Positions 43,278 through 53,243 of a stretch of 64,000 nt of DNA are shown here, in pieces. Made by a program: the position numbers and the translations under genes. Position 1 is the first letter of the stretch. Each line of letters begins with the position of its first letter. The stretch lies in assembly GCA_014650015.1 (NCBI GenBank), contig BMUD01000003.1, positions 62,001-126,000 of the forward strand. The letters are read 5' to 3'. The notes under the pieces were generated by a model. The model was not told the DNA's origin. It did no database searches and saw only the letters and a program-made list of their open reading frames with translations. This DNA comes from Streptomyces griseoloalbus (GTDB lineage: Bacteria > Actinomycetota > Actinomycetes > Streptomycetales > Streptomycetaceae).

Positions 43278-43834
43278 CGTGCGCCTTCCGTCTTGTTGAT
43301 CATTTGATTGAGGGTCTCGACCCACTCGTTGTGCTCGGCCGCCCGGTCGGAGCGGAAGCCGGAGTCGATCAGCCGCTCTCCGTGCGCCCAGGTGACGACG
43401 AGCAGACCGCCCTCGGTGAGGACCTTGCCGGCGATGCCCTTGTCGAGCCGGGCGCCGCGCAGCGCCTGCGCGGGGACGAAGAAGTCGTCCGCGCCGGGAC
43501 GTACGACGTCCAGTCCCGCCTCGGTGAGCGTCAGCTCGGCCCGGCTGCGGGTGCCCAGGCCGTGCGCCACGATGCGGTCGAGCCACTGACCGGCGGTGGT
43601 CGAGCCGTGGTAGCGGCCGCTCAGGGTCAGTTTCGCCGGTCCGGGGTCGTCCGGCGCGCCGTGCAGCTCGGGCAGGTCGCCCTGGAGCGTGCCGCGCCAC
43701 TTCCAGCCCTCGCGCATCAGCCAGTAGACGAGCGCGACGAACAGGGCGAGGCCGACGACCCAGCCGATCCGGGCGGCCCAGTCGGTCACTTCCGCCGATT
43801 CCTTCCCGGCGGCCAGCAGGATTACAGGTGTCAC
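43274..43834 (-). CDS. Membrane-anchored protein of unknown function in the pyr operon
   Basis: 186 aa. One membrane segment (about residues 22-41, [21 protein letters not shown]) follows a short N-terminus. The remaining 145 residues form a soluble domain rich in beta-like stretches ([48 protein letters not shown]) that resembles a PH-like fold. It overlaps pyrC and carA by 4 bases on each side and is therefore co-translated with pyrimidine enzymes. No catalytic motif seen; the function is unknown. GTG start 43834. Confidence 0.82.
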   Translation of the reverse strand: MTPVILLAAGKESAEVTDWAARIGWVVGLALFVALVYWLMREGWKWRGTLQGDLPELHGAPDDPGPAKLTLSGRYHGSTTAGQWLDRIVAHGLGTRSRAELTLTEAGLDVVRPGADDFFVPAQALRGARLDKGIAGKVLTEGGLLVVTWAHGERLIDSGFRSDRAAEHNEWVETLNQMINKTEGAR

Positions 43835-45117
43835 GTGAGCTTCCCGTCGACGAGCGTGGCCTTGCCCCGGAGCCAGGTGTGCGTGACACGGCCCGGCAGC
43901 TCGCGGCCCTCGTACGGGGTGTTGCGGCTGCGCGAGGCGAAGCCCGCGGGGTCCACGGAGCCACGGTATGCCGTGTCGACGAGGGTGAGGTTGGCGGGCT
44001 CACCTGCCGAGACGGGACGGCCATGGCCCTCGGCCCGTCCGATGCGCGCGGGCTGGAAGGACATGCGGTCGGCGACGCCGGCCCAGTCCAGCAGGCCCGT
44101 GTCGACCATGGTCTCCTGGACCACCGACAACGCGGTCTCCAGGCCGACCATGCCCATGGCGGCCGCGGCCCACTCGCAGTCCTTGTCCTCGTGCGGGTGC
44201 GGGGCGTGGTCGGTGGCGACGATGTCGATCGTGCCGTCGGCGAGCGCCTCGCGCAGCGCCGTGACATCCCGCTCCGTGCGCAGCGGCGGGTTCACCTTGT
44301 AGACCGGGTCGTACGTCCGCACCAGCTCGTCGGTGAGGAGCAGGTGGTGCGGGGTGACCTCGGCGGTGACGCGGATGCCGCGGGACTTGGCCCAGCGGAC
44401 GATCTCGACGCTGCCCGCCGTGGACAGGTGGCAGATGTGGACGCGGGAGCCGACGTGCTCCGCGAGCAGCACGTCCCGGGCGATGATCGACTCCTCGGCG
44501 ACCGCCGGCCAGCCCCCGAGCCCCAGTTCGGCGGAGACGACGCCTTCGTTCATCTCGGCGCCCTCGGTCAGCCGCGGCTCCTGGGCGTGCTGGGCGACGA
44601 CGCCGTCGAAGGCCTTCACGTACTCCAGCGCCCGGCGCATGATCACGGCGTCGTGGACGCACTTGCCGTCGTCGGAGAAGACGGTGACACCGGCCGCGGA
44701 CTCGTGCATGGCGCCCAGCTCGGCGAGCTTGTGCCCCTCCAGGCCGACGGTGACGGCGCCGATGGGCCGCACGTCGCAGTAGCCGTGCTCCTTGCCGAGC
44801 CGCCAGACCTGCTCGACGACGCCGGCGGTGTCGGCGACCGGGAAGGTGTTGGCCATGGCGAACACGGCCGTGTAGCCGCCGCTCGCCGCCGCGCGGGTGC
44901 CGGTCAGGACGGTCTCGGAGTCCTCGCGGCCCGGCTCGCGCAGATGGGTGTGCAGGTCGACCAGGCCCGGCAGCAGCACCTTGCCGCCCGCCTCGACGAT
45001 CTCGGCGCCGTCGGCCGGCAGGTCACGGCCCACGGCCGCGATCGTCGCGCCGTCGATCAGGACGTCCTGCGGCTCCCCGCCGAGCACCTTCGCACCACGG
45101 ATCAGGATCTTGCTCAT
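43831..45117 (-). CDS. pyrC: Dihydroorotase
   Basis: 428 aa amidohydrolase closing carbamoyl aspartate to dihydroorotate. Metal-binding motif [19 protein letters not shown], later [12 protein letters not shown] and [14 protein letters not shown], as in the class I (long) dihydroorotases. ATG 45117, five bases after pyrB; its stop overlaps the next gene by 4 bases. Confidence 0.97.
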   Translation of the reverse strand: MSKILIRGAKVLGGEPQDVLIDGATIAAVGRDLPADGAEIVEAGGKVLLPGLVDLHTHLREPGREDSETVLTGTRAAASGGYTAVFAMANTFPVADTAGVVEQVWRLGKEHGYCDVRPIGAVTVGLEGHKLAELGAMHESAAGVTVFSDDGKCVHDAVIMRRALEYVKAFDGVVAQHAQEPRLTEGAEMNEGVVSAELGLGGWPAVAEESIIARDVLLAEHVGSRVHICHLSTAGSVEIVRWAKSRGIRVTAEVTPHHLLLTDELVRTYDPVYKVNPPLRTERDVTALREALADGTIDIVATDHAPHPHEDKDCEWAAAAMGMVGLETALSVVQETMVDTGLLDWAGVADRMSFQPARIGRAEGHGRPVSAGEPANLTLVDTAYRGSVDPAGFASRSRNTPYEGRELPGRVTHTWLRGKATLVDGKLT

Positions 45118-45122
45118 GGTTC

Positions 45123-46121
45123 TTACTTCTCCTCGGTGGTACGGGCGGGGGTGACGGCGGGCGCGTTCTTCGCGGCGAACTCGGCGCCGCCCAGCAGCAG
45201 GTACAGGACGGCCATCCGGATGGAGACCCCGTTGGCGACCTGCTCGATGACGGTGCAGCGGTCGGAGTCCGCGACCTCGGCGGTGATCTCCATGCCGCGG
45301 ACCATCGGGCCGGGGTGCATCACGATGGCGTGCTCGGGCATCCGCGCCATGCGGTCGCCGTCGAGGCCGTAGCGCCGCGAGTACTCGCGCTCGGTGGGGA
45401 AGAACGCGGCGTTCATCCGCTCGCGCTGGACGCGCAGCATCATCACGGCGTCGGACTTGGGCAGCGTGCGGTCGAGGTCGTAGGAGACCTCGCACGGCCA
45501 GGTGTCGATGCCGACCGGCAGCAGGGTCGGCGGGGCGACGAGGGTGACCCCGGCGCCGAGGGTGTGCAGCAGGTCGACGTTGGAGCGGGCGACGCGGCTG
45601 TGCAGGACGTCGCCGACGATGGTGATGCGCCGGCCGGCGAGGTCCTGGCCGAGCCCGGCGTCCCGGCCGACGAGCCGGCGCCGCATGGTGAAGGCGTCGA
45701 GCAGGGCCTGGGTGGGGTGCTGGTGGGTGCCGTCCCCGGCGTTGATGACGTGGGCGTCGATCCAGCCGGAGGTGGCCAGGCGGTATGGGGCCCCGGAGGC
45801 GCCGTGCCGGATGACCACGGCGTCGACGCCCATGGCCTCCAGGGTCTGGGCGGTGTCCTTGAGGGACTCGCCCTTGGACACGCTGGAGCCCTTGGCGGAG
45901 AAGTTGATGACGTCCGCGGACAGCCTCTTCTCCGCGGCCTCGAAGGAGATCCGGGTCCTCGTCGAGTCCTCGAAGAAGAGGTTGACGACGGTCCGGCCGC
46001 GCAGGGTGGGCAGTTTCTTGATCGGCCGGTCGGCGACCCGGGCCATCTCCTCGGCGGTGTCGAGGATCAGGACGGCGTCGTCGCGGGTGAGGTCGGCGGC
46101 CGAGATGAGATGACGCTGCAT
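45123..46121 (-). CDS. pyrB: Aspartate carbamoyltransferase, catalytic chain
   Basis: 332 aa. Carbamoyl-phosphate motif [40 protein letters not shown] and [12 protein letters not shown] are typical. It transfers the carbamoyl group to aspartate, the committed step of pyrimidine synthesis. No pyrI regulatory-chain gene lies nearby. ATG at 46121, 115 bases after pyrR, a gap holding a 13-bp tandem repeat. Confidence 0.97.
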   Translation of the reverse strand: MQRHLISAADLTRDDAVLILDTAEEMARVADRPIKKLPTLRGRTVVNLFFEDSTRTRISFEAAEKRLSADVINFSAKGSSVSKGESLKDTAQTLEAMGVDAVVIRHGASGAPYRLATSGWIDAHVINAGDGTHQHPTQALLDAFTMRRRLVGRDAGLGQDLAGRRITIVGDVLHSRVARSNVDLLHTLGAGVTLVAPPTLLPVGIDTWPCEVSYDLDRTLPKSDAVMMLRVQRERMNAAFFPTEREYSRRYGLDGDRMARMPEHAIVMHPGPMVRGMEITAEVADSDRCTVIEQVANGVSIRMAVLYLLLGGAEFAAKNAPAVTPARTTEEK

Positions 46122-46192
46122 CTGTCAGGCTCCGTAAGGCAGTTCATTGAGGCGAGATCGGGCAGACGGGTACGCGCGAGGGCGTGCCGAGC

Positions 46193-46229
46193 CGGCGCAC
46201 GCCGTCGGCGCACGCCGTCGGCGCACGCC
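46193..46229. repeat. 13-bp tandem repeat between pyrR and pyrB
   Basis: CGGCGCACGCCGT at 46193-46205 and 46206-46218, and a third copy short by one base at 46219-46229. It lies between the pyrR stop and the pyrB start; a related GGCGTGCCG occurs just before it. The role is unknown. Confidence 0.7.
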
Positions 46230-46236
46230 CGATGTG

Positions 46237-46797
46237 CTACTGGGCGGGCTGCTTCGCGCCGAGCAGCACGGTGTCGCGACCGTCCTCCTCGGCGAGCAGG
46301 ACCTTGACCGTCTCCCGCAACGACGTGGGGAGGTTCTTGCCGACGTAGTCGGCGCGGATGGGCAGTTCGCGGTGGCCGCGGTCGACGAGGACGGCGAGCT
46401 GCACCGCGCGGGGGCGCCCGATGTCGTTCAGCGCGTCGAGGGCGGCGCGGATGGTGCGGCCGGAGAAGAGCACGTCGTCGACGAGGACGACGAGGCGGCC
46501 GTCGATGCCGTCACCGGGAATCTCGGTGCGGGCCAGCGCACGCGGCGGCTGCATGCGCAGGTCGTCGCGGTACATGGTGATGTCGAGGGAGCCGACCGGG
46601 ACCTTGCGCTCGGTGATCTGTTCGAGCTTGACGGCGAGCCGCTGGGCGAGGAAGACACCTCGGGTCGGAATGCCCAGGAGCACCACGTCCTCGGCGCCCT
46701 TGGCGCGCTCGACGATCTCGTGGGCGATGCGGGTCAGTACCCGCGCGATGTCGGGGCCTTCGAGAACGGGCCGCGCATCGGACTGCTGCGTGTCCAT
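46237..46797 (-). CDS. pyrR: Pyrimidine operon regulator / uracil phosphoribosyltransferase
   Basis: 186 aa, PRTase fold with the PRPP loop [19 protein letters not shown]. PyrR binds a stem-loop in pyr mRNA when UMP is high and reduces expression; some members keep UPRTase activity. First gene of the pyr operon. ATG 46797 follows AAGGAGG, which forms part of the putative PyrR-binding hairpin, suggesting repression of translation as described for Mycobacterium smegmatis. Confidence 0.96.
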   Translation of the reverse strand: MDTQQSDARPVLEGPDIARVLTRIAHEIVERAKGAEDVVLLGIPTRGVFLAQRLAVKLEQITERKVPVGSLDITMYRDDLRMQPPRALARTEIPGDGIDGRLVVLVDDVLFSGRTIRAALDALNDIGRPRAVQLAVLVDRGHRELPIRADYVGKNLPTSLRETVKVLLAEEDGRDTVLLGAKQPAQ

Positions 46798-46807
46798 GTG
46801 AAACGGA

Positions 46808-46845
46808 CCTCCTTCTCCGCCTCACGGGACGGACCTTAAAGGACG
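46808..46845 (-). promoter_or_regulatory. PyrR-binding RNA element next to the pyrR ribosome binding site
   Basis: On the minus strand TCCCGTGAGG (46820-46829) fits the PyrR recognition consensus UCCNGNGAGG at every fixed position, flanked by short pairing sequences and followed at once by AGAAGGAGGTCC, the pyrR ribosome binding site. No terminator pair is visible, so translational control is the simplest reading. A -10-like TAGCCT lies upstream at about 46864-46869. Confidence 0.8.
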
Positions 46846-46961
46846 TCGGATTGCGTCGTTCAGGCTATCAGGTCGCCATCCTGCCGGAACGACACCCCCC
46901 TTCACTCCAATGGCGTAACCGATCTTCGCTACCACGGAAGAGTCGGTGTGGACCATTCGGC

Positions 46962-46991
46962 TTGACGCACGAGAGTAACGCTGCGTAACCT
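46962..46991 (+). promoter_or_regulatory. bldD promoter with perfect BldD box (autoregulation)
   Basis: -35 TTGACG (46962-46967), 18-base spacing, -10 TAACCT (46986-46991). The 15-base palindrome GTAACGCTGCGTAAC (46975-46989) lies across the spacer and -10 and satisfies the published BldD consensus nTnACnC(A/T)GnGTnAn at every position. BldD is known to repress its own promoter. A further half-like GAGTTAC follows at 46999-47005. Confidence 0.92.
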
Positions 46992-47059
46992 CACAGTGAG
47001 TTACCAGCCGCGCGGCATGGAAACCAGCCAGCCGCGTCGACACAGTGCCGGGGAGCTAT

Positions 47060-47563
47060 ATGTCCAGCGAATACGCCAAACAGCTCGGGGCGAAGCTCCG
47101 GGCGATCCGCACCCAGCAGGGCCTTTCCCTCCACGGTGTCGAGGAGAAGTCCCAGGGCCGCTGGAAGGCGGTGGTGGTCGGTTCGTACGAGCGTGGCGAC
47201 CGCGCCGTGACCGTGCAGCGCCTCGCGGAGCTGGCGGACTTCTACGGCGTCCCGGTGCAGGAGCTGCTGCCGGGTACGACCCCGGGCGGCGCCGCCGAGC
47301 CGCCGCCGAAGCTGGTCCTGGACCTGGAGCGGCTGGCCACGGTGCCGGCCGAGAAGGCGGGCCCGCTGCAGCGCTACGCGGCGACGATCCAGTCCCAGCG
47401 CGGTGACTACAACGGCAAGGTGCTCTCGATCCGCCAGGACGACCTGCGCACCCTCGCCGTCATCTACGACCAGTCGCCCTCGGTCCTCACCGAGCAGCTG
47501 ATCAGCTGGGGCGTCCTGGACGCGGACGCGCGTCGCGCGGTGGCCTCGCACGAGGAGGGCTGA
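47060..47563 (+). CDS. bldD: BldD, c-di-GMP-responsive master regulator of development
   Basis: 167 aa. The N-terminal helix-turn-helix (residues about 5-70, YAKQLGAKLRAIRTQQGLSLHGVE onward) binds DNA; the C-terminal domain holds the c-di-GMP signature RGD-X8-RQDD (Arg114-Gly-Asp, then Arg125-Gln-Asp-Asp128). With c-di-GMP bound, BldD dimers repress sporulation genes during vegetative growth. ATG 47060 gives the known length, with GGGGAG upstream. It is divergent from the pyr operon and followed by a strong terminator. Confidence 0.98.
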   Translation: MSSEYAKQLGAKLRAIRTQQGLSLHGVEEKSQGRWKAVVVGSYERGDRAVTVQRLAELADFYGVPVQELLPGTTPGGAAEPPPKLVLDLERLATVPAEKAGPLQRYAATIQSQRGDYNGKVLSIRQDDLRTLAVIYDQSPSVLTEQLISWGVLDADARRAVASHEEG

Positions 47564-47598
47564 GCGCCGCAGCGCTCCGCCGGTTACGCAGAAACGTA

Positions 47599-47649
47599 CC
47601 GCCGGGGTGGCCGGAACCTCATGGGTTCGGGCCACCCCGGCGGTTTTTT
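47599..47649 (+). terminator. Rho-independent terminator of bldD
   Basis: CCGCCGGGGTGGCC (47599-47612) pairs perfectly with GGCCACCCCGGCGG (47630-47643); inner GAACC/GGTTC pairs extend the stem, and six T follow (47644-47649). A full stem plus T-tract is uncommon in Streptomyces. The stretch to 47804 holds no gene. Confidence 0.93.
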
Positions 47650-47804
47650 CCACGCCGTAGGGGCAACGCCCCGACAGGGGCGCGGGCTGTGCCGTCATGC
47701 GGCTCCGCCGTGTGGGCGCGGCCGGCCACGTCCGCTCCGCGGACGCTGTCCTGCCGCACTCCCACGGCGCCCCGTCCAGCCCGTGCCGGCGGGACGCTGC
47801 GGCG

Positions 47805-48233
47805 CTATGCGCGCCGCAGGGACGGCTTGAGTTCCTTGAGCCGGCCGAGGAGGCCGTTCACGAAGGACGGGGACTCGTCCGTCGAGAACTCCTTCGCCAG
47901 CTGCACCATCTCGTCGAGGACGACCGCGTCCGGGGTCTCGTCGACCCAGATCAGCTCGTAGGCGCCCAGACGCAGGATGCTGCGGTCGACGACCGGCATC
48001 CGGTCGAGCGTCCAGCCGACCGAGTACTGGGCGATCAGTTCGTCGATGCGCTGCGCGTGTTCCGCGTAGCCCTCGACGAGCTGCATCGTGTACTCGCTCA
48101 CCGGCGGCTGCCGGGTGTCGGTCCGGGAGTGCCGGATCCAGTCCGCGAGGACCGTCAGGACGTCGACGTCGCGCTGGTCGCCCTCGAAGACGATCTGAAA
48201 GGCGCGCTTGCGTGCCGTGTTGCGGGCAGCCAC
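47805..48233 (-). CDS. nusB: Transcription antitermination factor NusB
   Basis: 142 aa all-helical RNA-binding protein that with NusE binds boxA in rRNA leaders. Motifs ARKRAFQIVFEGDQRDVD at the N-terminus and VDRSILRLGAYELIWVDETPDAVVLDEMVQLAKEFSTDESPSFVNGLLG near the end are typical. The GTG start at 48233 lies two bases after the efp stop, so the genes are coupled. Confidence 0.96.
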   Translation of the reverse strand: MAARNTARKRAFQIVFEGDQRDVDVLTVLADWIRHSRTDTRQPPVSEYTMQLVEGYAEHAQRIDELIAQYSVGWTLDRMPVVDRSILRLGAYELIWVDETPDAVVLDEMVQLAKEFSTDESPSFVNGLLGRLKELKPSLRRA

Positions 48234-48235
48234 GG

Positions 48236-48802
48236 TTAGCTGTTCACCCGGCCGAGGTAGTCGCTGGTGCGGGTGTCGACCTTGATCTTCTCACCGGTGG
48301 TGATGAAGAGGGGGACCTGGATCTGGTGACCGGTCTCCAGGGTGGCCGGCTTGGTGCCGCCGGTGGAGCGGTCGCCCTGGACGCCCGGCTCGGTCTCCTG
48401 GATGGTCAGCTCGACGGCGGCCGGCAGCTCGACGAACAGCACCTCGCCCTCGTGCTGGGCGACGGTGGCCGTGAAGCCCTCGACGAGGAAGTTGGCGGCG
48501 TCGCCGACGGCCTTGCGGTCGACCATGAGCTGGTCGTAGGTCTCCATGTCCATGAAGACGAAGTAGTCGCCGTCCATGTAGGAGAACTGCATGTCGCGCT
48601 TGTCGACGGTGGCCGTTTCGACCTTGACGCCGGCGTTGAAGGTCTTGTCGACGACCTTGCCGGAGAGCACGTTCTTGAGCTTGGTGCGCACGAAGGCCGG
48701 GCCCTTGCCGGGCTTGACGTGCTGGAACTCGACGACGGACCAGAGCTGGCCGCCTTCGAGCTTGAGCACCATGCCGTTCTTGAGGTCGTTCGTGGAAGCC
48801 AC
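48236..48802 (-). CDS. efp: Translation elongation factor P
   Basis: 188 aa, three beta-barrel domains; relieves ribosome stalling at polyproline. N-terminal [43 protein letters not shown] carries the Lys of the tip loop in PGKGPAFVR. No efmA/yjeA-type modification gene is seen nearby. GTG start 48802, 63 bases after the peptidase-like gene. Confidence 0.97.
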   Translation of the reverse strand: MASTNDLKNGMVLKLEGGQLWSVVEFQHVKPGKGPAFVRTKLKNVLSGKVVDKTFNAGVKVETATVDKRDMQFSYMDGDYFVFMDMETYDQLMVDRKAVGDAANFLVEGFTATVAQHEGEVLFVELPAAVELTIQETEPGVQGDRSTGGTKPATLETGHQIQVPLFITTGEKIKVDTRTSDYLGRVNS

Positions 48803-48865
48803 GGTTGCGGAATCTCCTGGACTGGACTGACGTGGACGACCCGGGGGCAGGCGCGCAGCGCGAGG

Positions 48866-49972
48866 CTAGAGCGCGAGCAGCTCCTTGGTCGTGATGGTGA
48901 GTAGCTCGGGTCCGCCGTCCGCCTCGGGGCGTACGACGAGCGTGTCATCGATCCGGACTCCGCCCCGGCCCGGGAGGTGGACCCCCGGTTCGACGGTGAC
49001 CGGCACACAAGCGTCCAGTTTACCCATGGCCGCAGGGGTCAATTGAGGGTCCTCGTGAATTTCGAGTCCGACGCCGTGACCGGTGATCACCGGGAGGGCT
49101 TCGGCGTACCCGGCGGAGTCCAGCACCTGACGGGCCGCGCGGTCCACGTCACGGCAGGCGGTGCCGGGTACGAGGGACTCGCGTCCGGCGCGCTGGGCGG
49201 AGAAGACGAGGTCGTACAGCTCGATCTGCCAGTCCGCGGGGGCCGTGCCGATGACGAAGGTGCGCCCGATCTCGCAGCGGTAGCCGCGGTAGGTGGCGCC
49301 GAGGCAGACGGAGAGGAAGTCCCCCTCCTCGACGCGCCGGTCGGTGGGCCGGTGACCGGGCCGCCCGGCGTTCGGGCCGGTGGCGACGGAGGTGGGGAAG
49401 GCGGGACCGTCGGCGCCGTGGTCGACCAGGCGCCGCTCGAGTTCGAGGGCGAGGTGCCGTTCGGTGCGGCCGACGAGGATGGACTCCAGCAGCTCGCCGA
49501 GGGCCTGGTCGGCGATCTCCGCGCCGATGCGCAGACAGGAGATCTCCTCCTCGTCCTTGACCACCCGCAGCTGTTCGACCGCGCCGGCGATGCCGGTCAG
49601 GCGCAGCCCGGGGGCGACCGAACGGATCTCGCGATGCCGGGCCACGGTCAGATGGTGTTCCTCGACGGCGAGGGAGTCGACACCCTGGCCGACGGCGAGG
49701 CCGGTGGCCGCGACGGCGGGGTCACCGCCGATGCCGGGCACGAGGTGGAGGCGCAGCGCCTCGTCGGGCCGGTTGTGCGGTGACCGGTCGTCGGGCGGAC
49801 CGGCGCACACCAGCAGGTCTTCGGTCCTGCCCAGCAACAGCACGGCGCCCTCGGGGGCGGCACCGGCGAGGTAGCGCACATTGGCGGGCCTGGACACCAG
49901 CGCCGCCGCGCTGCCGGCCGCGTTGCAGCATTCCCGTAGCCGCGTCCGGCGGACCGCGTAGACCTCTGACAT
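48866..49972 (-). CDS. M24 (Xaa-Pro aminopeptidase-like) protein with altered metal site
   Basis: 368 aa with an N-terminal creatinase-like domain (to about 125) and a pita-bread fold domain. The conserved His (TGHGVGLEIHEDP) and Glu (VTVEPGVHLPG) remain, but the two metal-binding Asp positions are Cys223 (FLSVCLGATYRGY) and Glu234 (RCEIGRTF), and the last ligand Glu is Asp (GVRIDDT). Metal-dependent peptidase activity is therefore doubtful; it could act without metal like creatinase or have another ligand set. The position next to efp is where pepQ/pepP genes usually lie. ATG 49972; upstream frame extension runs into repeats. Confidence 0.85.
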   Translation of the reverse strand: MSEVYAVRRTRLRECCNAAGSAAALVSRPANVRYLAGAAPEGAVLLLGRTEDLLVCAGPPDDRSPHNRPDEALRLHLVPGIGGDPAVAATGLAVGQGVDSLAVEEHHLTVARHREIRSVAPGLRLTGIAGAVEQLRVVKDEEEISCLRIGAEIADQALGELLESILVGRTERHLALELERRLVDHGADGPAFPTSVATGPNAGRPGHRPTDRRVEEGDFLSVCLGATYRGYRCEIGRTFVIGTAPADWQIELYDLVFSAQRAGRESLVPGTACRDVDRAARQVLDSAGYAEALPVITGHGVGLEIHEDPQLTPAAMGKLDACVPVTVEPGVHLPGRGGVRIDDTLVVRPEADGGPELLTITTKELLAL

Positions 49973-50050
49973 GATTCGAGCGTAGGAGCGGTGGCTGGAT
50001 GTCGCCGGTCGAGCGGGGCCGAGTGGGGGTTGCCGAGTGGGGGTTGCGGG

Positions 50051-50275
50051 GCGTTCGGCGACTGCGCGCGACGCGTTCGGCTGGGGCTGCGGAGCGTTCG
50101 GCGACTGCGCGCGACGCGTTCGGCTGCGGCGCGTTCGGCGACTGCGCGCGACGCGTTCGGCTGCGGCTGCGGAGCATTCGGCGACTACGCGCGACGCGTT
50201 CGGCTGCGGCTGCGGCGCGTTCGGCGACTGCGCGCGACGCGTTCGGCTGGGGGTGCGGCGCGTTCGGCTGCGCTG
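50051..50275. repeat. Tandem array of a 43-bp unit, five copies plus a partial one
   Basis: Copies of the core GTTCGGCGACTGCGCGCGAC followed by GCGTTCGGCTG start at 50053, 50096, 50133, 50176 and 50219, with a partial copy at 50262; period 43, once 37. Each unit carries CGTTCGGC twice. The unit length is not a multiple of three, and frames through it give only Arg/Ala-rich peptides, so it is noncoding. It lies upstream of the M24 gene. Confidence 0.88.
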
Positions 50276-50284
50276 GTGGGTCGG

Positions 50285-50392
50285 GGGCGTGGTGGTGCGG
50301 CGAGCCCGCCGCGGTCGCGCCCTTCCCGTGCCGACACGGTGAACGCCGGCCGGGACCGGGTAAGCGGCGGGCTCCGCCGCACCACCACGCCC
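50285..50392. repeat. Long inverted repeat, 28/29-base arms
   Basis: Arm 1 at 50285-50312 (starts GGGCGTGGTGGTGCGGCG) and arm 2 at 50364-50392 are complementary except for one bulged base; loop 51 bases. It could terminate transcription from the P-loop gene upstream on the minus strand, or be a relic of a small mobile element. Confidence 0.85.
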
Positions 50393-50486
50393 CGCTCCGG
50401 TGCGTCGGCGGCTGCGGGAGCGTCGTGGCAGTGGCCGACCGCGGGTAGGAAAGACCACGCCGACCCAGGTGCGGGCAGTCGTGCCG

Positions 50487-50540
50487 CTGGGGGGATGGGG
50501 GTCTCCCCGCTCGAGCGAAGCCGGGAGTGGGGGAGGGTGG
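50487..50540. repeat. Streptomyces dispersed GC-rich palindromic repeat
   Basis: TGGGGGTCTCCCCGCTCGAG, then CGAAGCCGGGAGTGGGGGAG: CTCCCC pairs with GGGGAG around a CTCGAG core. From memory, near-identical copies lie between genes across many Streptomyces genomes; I cannot count copies here. The remaining bases of 49973-50623 outside the three repeats show no gene. Confidence 0.6.
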
Positions 50541-50623
50541 GCGCAGCGGTCCCCTGACAGCGCGGACGCGGGTGGTACGGACGCCGACGCGCCGCGCACT
50601 CGGTCGGACGCGCAGGCCGGCGG

Positions 50624-51484
50624 TTACCACTGCGGGGGGCTCGCGATTGACCTGGCCAGGACGTCGTCCAGGATGCGGGCCGTTTCCGGTATGTCGAGCT
50701 GTGAGTTGTCGATGATGGGGAGTCCCGATCCGTACCAGCCGGCCATACGGCCGTGGATGCGGGCGACCTCCTCGTCGCTGAGGCGGCGGTTGCCGGAGCG
50801 TTCCGCGTTGCGTTCCAGGACGATGTCGAGGCCCGGCAGGAGGACCACGGGCAGCAGGCCGGGGCCCACGTGCCGCTTCCAGCCGCCGAGGCCGACGACC
50901 GGGCGGTCGGGGAAGACCGCGTCGTCGAGGATGCACGAGATCCCGTTGGCGAGGAAGTTGCGCGCCGCGAAACCGCAGGTGCGGCGGGCGAGGCGGTACT
51001 GAGCCTCGGAGTTGTCGTTCCACCCGGACTGCGGGTCGGCGAAACCGGAGCGGACCCACTCGCGGACGTCGTCGAGGCTGATGTGGGCGGTCGGGACCCG
51101 GCGATGGTCCGCCCAGTACTTGGCCACGCTCGTCTTGCCGGCGCCCGCGGGCCCTATGAGCAGCACGGCGATGGTCGTGCCGGCCGGGTCGGGTGCCGCG
51201 GGGGCCTGCGGGGGGCTCGGCATGGCGACGGGGCCGCCGGGCGGCAGTGACACATGGCCGGTGGTGTCCGGCGGCGGGGGCATGGAGGCGTGCCGCGGGC
51301 CCGCGAGGGGCCCGGGCGGAGGTGCGGGATAGCCCGGTGCCGGAGGCGGCACGGGCGCAGGGGCTGGTCCCTGGTGCGCTCCCGGGTGCTGGCCCGGGTG
51401 GTGTGCGGCCGGTGACCAGCCGACGGCCGGTCCGTGCCCCGGCTGATGGGGCGGCGGCAGCGGAGAACCCACTGCGTGCTGCAT
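50624..51484 (-). CDS. P-loop ATPase/kinase-like protein with Pro-rich N-terminus
   Basis: 286 aa. Residues 1 to about 100 are His/Pro/Gly-rich and probably disordered. A P-loop GPAGAGKT (residues 111-118, Lys117) opens a kinase-like domain with DDVREW, DDAVFP and a lid-like RSGNRRLSDEEVARIHGRM segment, similar to zeta-toxin or polynucleotide-kinase-like small-molecule kinases. The substrate is unknown. ATG 51484 has GGAG 9 bases upstream. It follows aroB by 155 bases in the same direction. Confidence 0.75.
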   Translation of the reverse strand: MQHAVGSPLPPPHQPGHGPAVGWSPAAHHPGQHPGAHQGPAPAPVPPPAPGYPAPPPGPLAGPRHASMPPPPDTTGHVSLPPGGPVAMPSPPQAPAAPDPAGTTIAVLLIGPAGAGKTSVAKYWADHRRVPTAHISLDDVREWVRSGFADPQSGWNDNSEAQYRLARRTCGFAARNFLANGISCILDDAVFPDRPVVGLGGWKRHVGPGLLPVVLLPGLDIVLERNAERSGNRRLSDEEVARIHGRMAGWYGSGLPIIDNSQLDIPETARILDDVLARSIASPPQW

Positions 51485-51639
51485 CCGGTGCCACTCCGTC
51501 TCGTACAGGCGTTGGGGCGCTGACAGCAGGGAGGTACCCCGCGCGCTACCGAACGGTACCGCCCCCTGCCGTCGTTGTGTGAACGGCCGGGGGCGGTGAT
51601 GAGTGCCCGTCACGGCGAGGCGAACGCCAATCCCCGGGA

Positions 51640-53239
<1,600 letters not shown>

Positions 53240-53243
<4 letters not shown>

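Noticed and set aside
46237-46845. Transcription attenuator in the pyrR leader
   Set aside because: No terminator stem with U tract lies between the likely promoter and pyrR; the PyrR motif next to the ribosome binding site fits translational control better.
49991-50557. Repetitive protein frames (GDCARRVRL-like units) over the 43-bp array
   Set aside because: Period 43 is not a multiple of three, so the units fall into different frames; no start with a ribosome binding site.
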